The position numbers were made by a program, and so were the translations under genes. From Anisus vortex (taxonomy: Eukaryota > Mollusca > Gastropoda > Planorbidae), in assembly GCA_949126835.1 (NCBI GenBank), contig OX421498.1:36053799-36117798 (forward strand): a stretch of 64,000 nucleotides of DNA. The letters are read 5' to 3'. The notes below the pieces were generated by a model. It did not search any database, was not told the origin of the DNA, and was given only the letters and a program-made list of their open reading frames with translations. Below, piece after piece: positions 12,614 to 22,874 of the stretch (the first letter of the stretch is position 1; each line of letters opens with the position of its first letter).

Positions 12614-12910
12614 GGCTATTCGGACCCGATAGACTTATTAATAAATAGTTAGTATCGGTTAGTTATATAGGTTAGGGATGGTTTTGGAGTATTTTTTGTA
12701 ATAGTGTAATAGTTAGTATCGATTAGGTTATAAAGGGTAGGGGTAGATTTGGTGTTTTCTGTGCTATTTCTTATAAAATATGATAAGACAAATATATTTT
12801 GTGTTTTTTTCCCTCTTTTTTAATGTTTATTATGAGTTCTAATGAATTCTGACTGAAGCTGGATCCGAATAGCCATTCAATGCTAAATGGACCCGGGTCC
12901 GAATAGCCGC
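12614..12910. mobile_element. possible MITE with 'GGCTATTCGGACCC' ends
   Basis: GGCTATTCGGACCC near 12614 and its inverse GGGTCCGAATAGCC near 12895 bound a roughly 300-bp AT-rich interior. The interior has two copies of 'AATAGTTAGTATCG...GGTTA'. I could not define a target duplication, so the element type is open. Confidence 0.4.
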
Positions 12911-13119
12911 AGCCTTGCAAAAAAGTAATATGATCAAAGTGTTAAGCGACCTTAAAAACATTCCCATCTTTTTCATTGCACAGTGCTTGCAAATTTTAAA
13001 ATGATCTATTTTTGGATTCAATGAACAAGAGTCATTAACAAAGAACTCTTTCATAATTAAGCAATTAGTATTTCTTGATGTAAACATTAGAGTTAGTTTT
13101 TAAAACGTGACAGAAAATT

Positions 13120-13350
13120 AATCTATAGCATTGTTGTGACCGTCTTATAATACATAGTGCCTAAAAGGACTAGTAGCCTACATAATAATGGTGTACTGTG
13201 TGCAGTGGGCTGAGTGGGTGGCTTGTAATTTATAGTCTATAGCATTGTTGTGACCATCTTTTATACATAGTGCCTAAAAGGACTAGTAGCCTACATAATA
13301 ATGGTATACTATGTGCAGTGGGCTGTGTGTGTGGCTTGTAATTTATAGTT
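13120..13350. repeat. tandem duplication of about 115 bp
   Basis: The segment 'TCTATAGCATTGTTGTGACC ... GTGGCTTGTAATTTATAG' occurs twice head to tail, with roughly 95% identity by eye. It is a recent local duplication in non-coding DNA. Confidence 0.85.
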
Positions 13351-13354
13351 GACA

Positions 13355-14755
13355 GAGTTAGTTCTAAATAAAATATTATATTTTAGACCTTGCATGAAAA
13401 TAATATATATGTACCTTTACTATAAAGTAACAATAAAATATTTGTAAAGTGCTTGTAAAAATCATATCAATTTGCATTTATTGGATTAGATCTGCATTTG
13501 TTGTAAAGTGGCATGATTAGCTAGCTCAGACTAGCTAATTATAAGTTTGAAATCTGTAAAGAGACCAAATAAAGTAAAGCAGTCAGTAGTGAAGAGTAGT
13601 GTTGTCTTTAGATTGTAGACATAGAGTAGGCCTAGATATAAATATAACTTACTAATACTAATAAGAATGCCTCCTTTATTTTATAGGCTATTTATTTGGA
13701 CTAGTCAGACTATTAGGCTAATTCTATGTTCTGTTATATCATCATTTTTTTTAGTAGGCTCTGTTTTCTATTATAGACAGAAGATGCATCTCACATGATT
13801 TGATGCACAGGCCTACAATGTTTTGGAAAATAAACACCGTGTGTCATATGAAGTATGATTAGACTGATTAGTAGCATTACATTAGCAGTGAAGTAGTGAG
13901 TGCAATCAAGCAGATCATTCGTGTAGCCGTAGCCGACAGAGCCCATCAACTTTCATTTTAGTTTATGCCAGAAATTTCGGTAAAATTTTTACTGATTATG
14001 TCTAATGCGTCCCTTTATTTTAGATCAATCCAATCTGCTTTGTTTGCTATTTTTATGTAATGCTTACTAATGCAAAATATATTATATATTATTAGATTCA
14101 TTTTCTCCCGCTAATAGATGCATTTTAACTGCTGAAGATTAAACTAGGTCAATAAAAACAATCAGCTGATCAAAGAAATCAATAATTTACTTTTATTTTA
14201 AAGAGAAAATTTTATTTATTCGTACTCACCCCATAAACCAATCCATCGTATCTCTTAGATACTCAGGTATCTTATCCAGCTTGGCTGCTTTCGCCTGATG
14301 GTTTTTTAGCGAACCTTTTTTTTCTTCCAAAAATAAATGCAATATTCCAAACAAAAGGACAAAATGGCGGCACTTTATTGATGCGCATTACTGATGCGCG
14401 TAAAAACGGCTATTCGTTAACCTAATCAATGCTTAAAATTAGTTAAATTAACTAAAATAATAAATTAGAATAAAATTATCAAGCCTCTCGCAGTCGTTTT
14501 TTAAAATCATAAGTGTATACATTGTAAATAAATTAAGGAATTCCAGTAAATACGAATTGTTTTTCTTATATTGAATAAATATGAGTCGTGAAAATGTTCC
14601 AGCTGACAACACAACTAAACTACTAAACTAAACTCACTAAACTGAAATTGTAATAATGAACTTTGCTAATAAGCTCAAATATCTACAGGATAAAAGCTCT
14701 GTTTAATACAAAAAATTGTAAAGATATTATCAAATAAATTATGATATTTTGGCAA
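13355..14755. other. non-coding, AT-rich stretch
   Basis: I see no gene. The 3' margin adjoins the LINE remnant. Confidence 0.4.
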
Positions 14756-16052
14756 GATTTATTATTATTATTTTTCGTGCCAATGCAAGTTTTCGAGATC
14801 TTCGCTAAGTTGGGCGAAAGGGGGATAACCGGGATTTATAGATATCTTATACATTACAGACGCTCCTTCTATAAAGAGAGATTATTGCGTCTTACGCTCA
14901 TCCGTGGTCCGAGTCTAGTCTTGCATTTTTATTAATGTGTTTTCCTGGTTTGTTCAGGCAACCCATTCCATGCCCGAATGCCATTCGGGAAGAAAGAATA
15001 CTTATATGCATTTGTTCTCGCATAAGGGACAAGGAAAGTGTTTTTGTCTTTATGTTTATCTGAGCCTTGCAACTGGTTGTTATTGGGTTGTATTTCTAAA
15101 TTAGAGTTTAATGCCTTATGTATTATTACTACTTTACTCTTTGCCCTTCTGTCCTCTAGCTCTTTCTATACGTAAAATTAAGCCGAGCCATAATGTTCCG
15201 GCATACAGTATGGCTAAACGTATTGAAAGAGCTAGTGTTTCTAGGTTTAGTGATTTGACTAATGGTGTTACTCTTGTTAATTGGGAATATTCACTGGTTA
15301 TGAACCTTGCAGCTCTTTTTTGGATTTGTTCTAATTTTTTTTAATGTTTTCTTTAGTTGATGGGCCCTATACAGGTGCCGCATATTCTAGTATAGGCCTA
15401 ACTAATGTGAGATAGCATTTTAGTTTTATATTCTTAGGCCCGGATTGCAGCCTAGGCCCATAAGGCCCGGGCCTAGGGGCCCAGCCAGCCTAGGGGCCCC
15501 GGTGGTGGAATCTTTACATAAGCTCAAAAGCCTGGCCTGCCTTATCAAAAAGCTTTATCGAAAATAATATTATATTAAATATTTTTATTACATTTTTCCA
15601 AAACAGGGGCTCATAATATAACTTACAGCCCTGAGTTCCATGGGACTGTTGTGAGGTCACTTTCTGGACGCGGATTGCCGTTTAGAGGTTCCCATGAGAG
15701 ATTTGGATCAAAAATCAGTGGGAACTATGTTATGACCCTAGAACTTTTGGCTGAGTTCGATCCTTTTCTGGACTTACACATAAAACGCTACGGTAACAAA
15801 GGAAGTGGTACAACATCATAGCTTTCGTCAAAAATATGCGATGAAATTATCAATATCATGGCAGAAAAGGTAATAAATACAATCGTGACTGAGATAAAAC
15901 ATGTCAAATATTTCTCTATCTCTGCGGACTCTACTCCGGACATTTCTCATGTAGATCAACTTTCTTTCATAATGAGATATGTCTCTGAAGACGATGTCCT
16001 GTGGAACGATTTTTTAAATTCATTCTAAATTGTGGCTTAAGTCGTCCTAGAG

Positions 16053-17204
16053 CATAGGTTCTCAACGGGGGCGATATCGCCCCCCCCCCCCCCCGGGGGG
16101 CGGTGAGAAGCTTTAGGGGGGCGATGACATTCCCGGGGGCTATTGGGGGGCGGTGAAGGTCAAGTGGGCGGTACAAACGTACCTGATATAATTTGAACAC
16201 CTCAGCTATTTGAATCGATTAGTTTTTGGATGAAATGTGATGTAAACACAGTTGCTGCTAAATATCTGATATTCACATCGATATCCCCCAACAGTATGCA
16301 TACATATTATTATATTAATAAGAAATAGGAATCGCAATGACTTGTCGATGAAGTAGGGGTCAGTATTTGGCAAATATGGTGTGCGGCCGGTTGGTCCTGT
16401 GGTTGGTTCACCGGACTGTCAACCCTGCTGACCGATCAATGTCGCTCTAACATTTGCTAATATTAATGATATTATGATATGTTTTACCGAGATGTCCTTA
16501 ATGATTTTGAAACGTCAGGAGATCCATGTGTGGAAATATACCTAAAATTAAACGGTATAGATAAGTTGTAATCATACAAACTGGGTAGTTATTGTAATGC
16601 TTGAAAATGTACATTAAAAATTCTTTAGTCATATAATATTTATATAATTTTCAAATATTTTTTACAGTTTGATCATTTCAAAGTTATAAATTGTAAGCCA
16701 TTAATTTTTTATAAAAGAAAAAAAATAGAAATATTTGCTAAAATAAAACGGGCTAATTATCTCCCTTTAATTAAAAAATGTTTCCACATTTGATTCAATA
16801 GTGATGCCGAACAAGTTCTGTTTTGTAATATAACAAATATCACTGATTATTAGACCTAAGGCCAATATTGAAGCAAAAATAGACAAATTGCTAGCAATCA
16901 GTGCCAGAAACACACCAGGCAAACGATTCACACTAATATTGATTTATTTAAACTTTAAACCTTTTGTTTAGGCAATTTTTTAATCTATTAATTAATTCTT
17001 ACAATATGTTTCCTTTTCAGTTTTCTTAAAGATAATTAAGCGCACAAAAAGTCTAGTCCGCCTAAACAAATTGCGGAAACTATAGTCCAGACGGGCGGAA
17101 AAGGGGGGGGGGGGGGAGTGGGCGAAAAAGAAAATGGAGGGGGGGCGGTAAGCGGAAAAAAATATAAAAGGGGGCGGTGAGCCGAAAAAGGTTGAGAGCC
17201 TATG
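16053..17204. mobile_element. hAT-type non-autonomous element nested in the transposase gene
   Basis: The termini are CATAGGTTCTCAAC on the left and GTTGAGAGCCTATG on the right, one mismatch apart as inverted repeats. They are flanked by a perfect 8-bp duplication TCCTAGAG at 16045-16052 and 17205-17212. Length is 1,152 bp with no long frame. C and G runs (16081-16094, 17104-17117) sit just inside each end. Removing the element and one duplication restores continuity of the flanking transposase text. Confidence 0.92.
16381..16450 (+). mobile_element. SINE family B fragment (tRNA-like head)
   Basis: 'GGCCGGTTGGTCCTGTGGTT' and 'GGTTCACCGGACTGTCAACC' match the head of the SINE family B copies at about 49.34 and 49.93 kb. 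The tail is missing. It sits inside the nested hAT element. Confidence 0.6.
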
Positions 17205-17245
17205 TCCTAGAGTCATTGAAAAATCACGACTTGGATATCGCCGAT

Positions 17246-17552
17246 TGCCGGGGACAGTCTTACGACAATGCTAACAATATGTCGGGGGCAGTCTTACGAC
17301 AATGCTAGCAAAATGCCGGGGGCATTCTTACGACAATGCTAGCAATATGTCGTGGGCAGTCTTACGACAATGCTAACAATATGTCGTGGGCAGTCTTACG
17401 ACAATGCTAACAATATGTCGTGGGCAGTCTTACAACAATGCTAACAATATGTCGTGGGCATTCTTACGACAATGCTAGCAATATGCCGGGGGCAGTCTTA
17501 CGATAATGCTAGCAATATGCCGGGGGGCAGTCTTACGACAATGCTAGCAATG
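17246..17552 (+). repeat. 34-bp tandem array, 9 copies, inside the transposase motif region
   Basis: The unit reads GTCGTGGGCAGTCTTACGAC then AATGCTAACAATAT. It repeats the codons for the conserved GQSYDNA stretch of the hAT transposase. Because 34 is not a multiple of three, each added copy shifts the frame. Variants (CGGGGGC, CGTGGGC; AGC, AAC) show the order of expansion. Confidence 0.9.
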
Positions 17553-18062
17553 TGTCAGGTATATATTATTTTTCTGGTCTTCAAGCGAGAATAAAACAAA
17601 TGAACCATCTGATAGATTTCGTTCCCTGTTAGGCTCACACACTGAATCTTGTTGGATTCTGTGCGGCCGAGTCTTGTAAAGCTGCTGTATCTTTCTTCGG
17701 TATTTTGCAGTAATTGTATAGTGTTTTTTTCCCCATCAACACACAGATGGGAAATTTTGCTGTCGAAACTGAAGTCAAATTCAACAGTCGAGAGTCTTTC
17801 TCAGACAAGATGGTCTGCTCGAGCTGACGAATTCCGAAGTTTAAGTTGCTCCGGGCATGAGATCATGGCAGCTCTTCAGATAATTGCCAATGATGCAAAT
17901 GAAAACCGCTCTAAGCGCTCTGAGGCTTCAGGTCTTCTGAATTCATTAGACTGGATGAAAACTTGCTTTTTGTCACTTCTCTGGAATGACATCTTCGAAA
18001 GGTTCAACAAAGTAAAAAATATATCTAATAATCTGTTACCATCCACCTGGGTACGATCGTTG

Positions 18063-18510
18063 CACTGTATCAGTATTTGGTAACTTACCTAGAACACTGT
18101 ATCAGTATTTGGTAACTTACCTAGAACACTGTATCAGTATTTGGTAACTTACCTAGAACACTGTATCAGTATTTGGTAACTTACCTAGAACACTGTATCA
18201 GTATTTGGTAACTTACCTAGAACACTGTATCAGTATTTGGTAACTTACCTAGAACACTGTATCAGTATTTGGTAACTTATCTAGAACACTGTATCAGTAT
18301 TTGGTAACTTACCTAGAACACTGTATCAGTATTTGGTAACTTACCTAGAACACTGTATCAGTATTTGGTAACTTACCTAGAACACTGTATCAGTATTTGG
18401 TAACTTACCTAGAACACTGTATCAGTATTTGGTAACTTACCTAGAACACTGTATCAGTATTTGGTAACTTACCTAGAACACTGTATCAGTATTTGGTAAC
18501 TTACCTAGAA
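18063..18510 (+). repeat. 32-bp tandem array, exactly 14 copies
   Basis: The unit CACTGTATCAGTATTTGGTA then ACTTACCTAGAA spans 448 bp, fourteen units, with a single visible substitution (TTAT for TTAC). Such homogeneity points to very recent expansion. It separates the middle and C-terminal parts of the hAT transposase remnant. Confidence 0.95.
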
Positions 18511-19916
18511 CACTTAAGATTTAAGGAAACCCAGTACATTTGATCATTATAAGGCGAAAGTTATTGAAAAATCCGGTGAAAATAGTTATGCATATAACAT
18601 GTGCAGAGGAAACGTAAGCTTAAAGTCCATTTCGTCGAATAAAAAGGAAACTAGACCGAACTCTCTAGCAGGGACAGATTCAGAGTTACCATTTATAATG
18701 TCATAATAGACTTACTAATTACAAAACTACGGAGACGCGGAACTGCTTATGAGGAGTTAAGTAAAAAGTTTGTCTTTCTTACGAAACTACATCGTTTGGA
18801 ATCTAAAGACAGCCGTGAAGGAACCAGAAACCTTATAACTTTTTATCCGGGGGATTTGGATATGACTTTGGAAAACGTGTGTATGCACCTGCAAGCTCAT
18901 TTGTCGTCGAATGATGAAGTTATGGCGTTATCGTCACTGAAGCTATACAAATACTTATCGGAAAAAGGCTTTTTGCACATTTATCCAAACGTAGGAATTG
19001 CGTTTCGAATGCTGTCGTGTTCACTAGCGTCAAACTGTTCAGCAGAACGGTCGTTGTCAGTGCTAAAGAGAGTAAAAAATTACTTAATAAGATCTAACAT
19101 AGGAGAGAACAGGCTCAATTTACTCTCTGTAATGTACATAGAGTCAGAAATAATGCAATTGACTATGATAAAGTCATTCGTTCTTTTGCACAGAAGACAG
19201 TTCGTCGTATGATATGATTCTATAAATTTTATAGAATAACGTAACTATAGTAACATATATAGACTGTATTATTTTGAGGTTTATGAAAGTCATTAAAGTC
19301 GATTAAAAATTATGTATTCTGTACTAGTGCATTTAATTTGCCAAATTTCCAAAATAGCTTCGAGATGGTGGGGGGGGGGGGGGGGCAAATGTCAAGTGCC
19401 TAGGGGCCCTGTGGTCTCTAAATCCGGGCCTATATATTCTTATTACATTGTAAAAGTTCCTTTTTATGAATCCTAATGTTTTGTTTGATTTTTTAATTAC
19501 TTCATCAATATGAGGGTTCCAAGATAATTTGTCATTTATTATTACTCCTAGATACTTAGCATTGTTAGTTTGAGTTAGTTCTTTACCACGAATGAAATAG
19601 TTTGCTATTATGTGTTTCTTTTTCTTGGCTACCCTTATTGGCATTTTTCTGGGTGAAAAGACATACTTCAGTTTGATTCCCAATTTTGTAGTTCATCTAA
19701 GTAGGCCTATTTTTGTAGAAGTTCACTATCTTTTTCAGTCTTTATTATTCTATAAATTATGCAATCATCTGCAAATAATCTTACTTTTGTTCTTGTGTTG
19801 ATGCAATTTGGCAGATCATTAATGTAAATTAGAAATAGTAGGGGTCCTAGAACAGTTCCTTGTGAAACTCCTGAGTTTACAGTTATTGGTGATGACTTAG
19901 AGCCATTTATTACCAC

Positions 19917-21066
19917 GGTGTACGGACATTTCATCCCGCGACATTTGATCCCGTGACAGTTACTCCCTGACACTTAACCCCACGACAGATAATCCCATTG
20001 ACACTTGGTCCCGAGACACTTAATCCCTCCCTTCCCGTGAGATAGTCCCATATAACACTTAATCCCTCCCGCGGATAGGCTCCTTGTTTCCGTCGTGATT
20101 GTGTTCAGCATGACAATCGCGTATAATTTCATCGTTCTTGGTAGCAGTACGTGCACTTCATCTGGTTTTCTGGTGAAGTTTGCAACGCCAATTAATTGTC
20201 CCATTCGTACACTCCCTATGTTTGACGAATTCATAATTGCTTGTGTAGCAAAGACTGCTTGCCTTTCGACGTTGTACCGAAAGTGATTTTATCAGCCATA
20301 TCCACAAGTATAAATCCAAGATATCCGTAGAGTACAGAGCTAAAAGCTTAAGAAAACATCTGAAACAAAATGTGTTTTTATTAACATTTAGGGTCCTAAA
20401 GAGGGCGGTCCAGTGAGCGACGCCATTTAGTCATATCTTAACTCATTGCCCAATGAAAGCAAAGGCTGCGTCCCTTCCAACCAGGTCACCTGTCATTTAG
20501 TCTTCAACTAAATTGAAAACAATTAATACAGGAGAGTTTACAATGACCCAATTCATTATCTAACATAGTCGTTGGGGTCACAAGGAGCGGTCACTACAAA
20601 TAAGCAAAGCCGACATATCTTTCTGACAATCTCTTTGCATACCAATCAAAGCAAGTCTCGCTCGATCTCAGACCAACACTCCTTCTTTGACAACCATCTG
20701 GGTGAGGATTGTCCGCAGATAACAAAGGGAGGTGATCGGACCGAGTCGCAGGGGCTAGTCACTTGAACATTACGCATAAGGGTTTCCCTTAAGTGGCTAA
20801 AATAAGAAAACACATTTTATTAGTAATTATTATTCCTACCAATTAGTGAGTACTTTTGTGACAACTAGTTCTCCAAATACGTTTGTTATTTTTTCTTAGT
20901 GTACATGTCCGCGGGAGGGATTAAGTGTTATATGGGACTATCTCGCGGGAAGGGAGGGATTAAGTGTCACGGGACCAAGTGTCAATGGGATTATCTGTCG
21001 TGGGGTTAAGTGTCAGGGAGTAACTGTCACGGGATCAAATGTCGCGGGATGAAATGTCACCAAACC
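19917..21066. mobile_element. 1.15-kb DNA transposon with 159-bp inverted repeats
   Basis: A left arm (19917-20075) and right arm (20908-21066) are inverse copies of equal length. Each contains several short direct repeats of the type GACACTTAATCCC and GTGACAGTTACTCC. A perfect 8-bp duplication ATTACCAC flanks it (19909-19916 and 21067-21074), and the ends begin GGT. The insertion interrupts the LINE reverse transcriptase. The 830-bp centre encodes nothing recognisable, so it is non-autonomous. An 8-bp duplication fits hAT or P-like enzymes. Confidence 0.88.
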
Positions 21067-21249
21067 ATTACCACAGTTTGTTCTCTGCCTATAAGAAAGT
21101 CCTGAATCCACTGATGTAAGGGACCAGAGATGCCAAAATAATTAAGTTTTTTTTAGTAGACTAGAATGATGAACTTTCTCGAATGCTTTGGAAAAATCGA
21201 GTAATATAGCATCAATTTGGTTGTTATTATCTAGGGCCTAATCCCTTAG

Positions 21250-22084
21250 ACAAGTCATCTATTATGGGATTTTGTGGAGTATTTAAACTACGGGTAATCT
21301 AACTAAACTAATTAAAGAAACAAAAACATTATCAAAACGAAAAAATAAAATGTAACTTATGATTTACTTCAATTTTTTGTTCATCGTTCAAAAGGTTTCA
21401 TACAAATATGCTTCCTAGACATAAGGCTATGGTGTCTTGTGGCTATATAATTAAACAAATTAATGCTACGCGTAACTAGAAAATGTTTTGATAATAGTGT
21501 GCCAATGCAAGATTTCTAATTGATTCAGCGTGCCAACAGTCTAAAATCACCCTTGTTTAACACTCTATTTCTTGTATAAGGGACTTAAAATTGCCTTTCC
21601 GTAGGTCTTCCGCGTGCCATTAAAAACAGCTCTGGGTGCCAACGTGCCATATAGTTTGCCTAGCTCACCATCCAAAAAAATTAATCATTGTTAAAAGTTA
21701 TTAATGATTTTATTTAAAAATGTATTGAATGTCTTTTTCCTTTAGACGTGAAACTATTTGTACAGGCCTTTATTTTGTTTCCTTATCAAGTGAAGACATT
21801 TTCGTGATCTTAAAATAGGCCTACGTTCCAGCGTAGTCTTGTGGTAACTATAATGGTGGTCAATATTATATTGTACATCAATCCATACGCCAATCAACAT
21901 ACTTAAAACTTGAAATAGAACAGATCATGATGTAGGTACCATCCTTTTATTCCCATTCGCTAGGTCTACTGTGGTGTTGGCTTTTTATAACTTTGAGTCA
22001 ACACAAGACTGATGGTCTTACCAAGGGGAGGGAACTTAACATTTATTTCTTTGTTTAAGTATTTAAAGCAGGTCATCATTAACT
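21250..22084. other. non-coding stretch with a MITE remnant
   Basis: At 21500-21670, 'GTGCCAATGCAAG' and 'CTTCCGCGTGCCATT' resemble the interior of the MITE family at 8673 and 55753. I see no gene. Confidence 0.4.
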
Positions 22085-22250
22085 CTTATAAGTTTTACAG
22101 ACGTTCCTTCTAGATAGAAGATTATTACGTCCACTAGGCCCAAAACTACCAGGGCGGCAGGGATCGGTCGGCGGAAGGGATAGAACCCGCGACGTGTCGG
22201 TTGACAGTCCGGTGAACTATAACCACAGGGCCAGTCGGCCTCTCTCTCGT
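22085..22250 (-). mobile_element. tRNA-derived SINE, family B
   Basis: On the minus strand it reads the head GGCCGACTGGCCCTGTGGTT, 'GTTCACCGGACTGTCAACCG', the B-box-like 'CGCGGGTTCTATCC', then 'GGGCCTAGTGGACGTAATAA' and the tail 'TAGAAGGAACGTCTGTAAAA'. The tail matches the 3' end of the LINE at 14.76-21.24 kb. The same layout appears at 49.34 and 49.93 kb. Confidence 0.78.
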
Positions 22251-22565
22251 GAGTCTGGACACGGCATTCGTGCATTGAGCTTGATATGACATTATAAATA
22301 CAAAAAAATAATGATAGATATTATATATCAGTGCATTCATAATGAAAGGAACAGCTAGACTTTACCAAACTGATGTCAGTCACATAAGAAAGATAAGTAA
22401 ACTGAGCCCTCGCCCCTATCCATTTAAGACCCGGCACGAATTCCTGAATAACAAATCTCCTGCACTTGCAATGACAATCCAACTGTAAACAATCACACTT
22501 TACGGTCCAATCCGTGTCGCCTTGTGAGAGTTTTGGGCCTAGGGAACGTAAAAATCTTCTATCTA

Positions 22566-22640
22566 GATCAGGGGTCTCAAACACGCGATCCCATGCGGCC
22601 CACCAAGTGGATTTTTGTGGCCCACCAGTACGCTTAAAAA
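22566..22640 (+). mobile_element. hAT-type MITE fragment
   Basis: 'CAGGGGTCTCAAACACGCGA' followed by 'TGCGGCCCACCAAGTGG' is the look of a hAT MITE left end. I could not find the matching right end, so the copy is probably truncated. Confidence 0.45.
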
Positions 22641-22874
22641 AAAATGTTACTTGAGTACTATTGGTGAAATTCAAACAACTAGTAGACCTACTGTTGCTAA
22701 CTAATTTTAAATAACCCATAAGCACAGCATATAGTGGGTCCTTTGTTAGACAAAATAAATGTGTTGCCAAGATTTAAACTTAAGGCCCAAGAGTCCATTT
22801 TGAGCTGTTTGTAATTTGTTGACGGGGTAGTAGGCCTACGAGTAGTAAAGGCTATATTTGTTGAATGGCCCAAA

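Larger units (their letters stand above)
15655..19212 (+). pseudogene. decayed hAT transposase (ZMYM1/DUF4371-like)
   Basis: The pieces in order are: 15660-15822, reading GRGLPFRGSHERFG and ELLAEFDPFL; 15855-16044, reading YFSISADSTPDISHVDQLSF, which holds the DSTPD acidic motif typical of this family; 17213-17290, reading the GQSYDNA motif; 17760-18040, with QTRWSARADE; and 18796-19212, with the C-terminal dimerisation region around NCSAERSLSVLKRVKNYLIR. The product in life would cut and paste DNA as a dimer. In-frame stops, a nested element and two repeat expansions break the frame, so this copy cannot make a working enzyme. The family name rests on motifs recalled and not on a search. Confidence 0.82.
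15435..19432 (+). mobile_element. hAT-superfamily DNA transposon inserted in the LINE
   Basis: The ends are inverted (TAGGCCCGGATT on the left, AATCCGGGCCTA on the right) and flanked by a perfect 8-bp duplication TATATTCT at 15427-15434 and 19433-19440. The length is 3,998 bp including a nested 1,152-bp element and two internal tandem arrays. It carries a broken transposase gene on the plus strand. G and C runs near both ends include a run at 19370-19385. Confidence 0.92.
14760..21240 (-). pseudogene. broken non-LTR retrotransposon (jockey/CR1-like LINE) split by two DNA transposons
   Basis: Minus-strand pieces of one reverse transcriptase lie in order. At 21075-21240 is the palm segment with a 'LLDFSKAF' type motif. 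At 19441-19908 is '[20 protein letters not shown]' and the catalytic 'FADDC' motif, then 'KYLGVIINDKLSWNPHI'. At 14930-15426 is the thumb and C-terminus, with 'EYAAPV' then a stop where Trp is usual, and an 'FFPNGIRAWNGLPEQTR' ending near 14990. The 3' tail runs to about 14760. The frame is interrupted by stops, by a hAT element (15435-19432) and by a second TIR element (19917-21066). No endonuclease domain is present, so the copy is 5' truncated and dead. Confidence 0.85.

Noticed and set aside
15111..15344. Plus-strand 77-codon frame
   Set aside because: It is the antisense of the LINE reverse transcriptase C-terminal region.
19610..19801. Plus-strand 63-codon frame
   Set aside because: It is antisense to the LINE reverse transcriptase segment.
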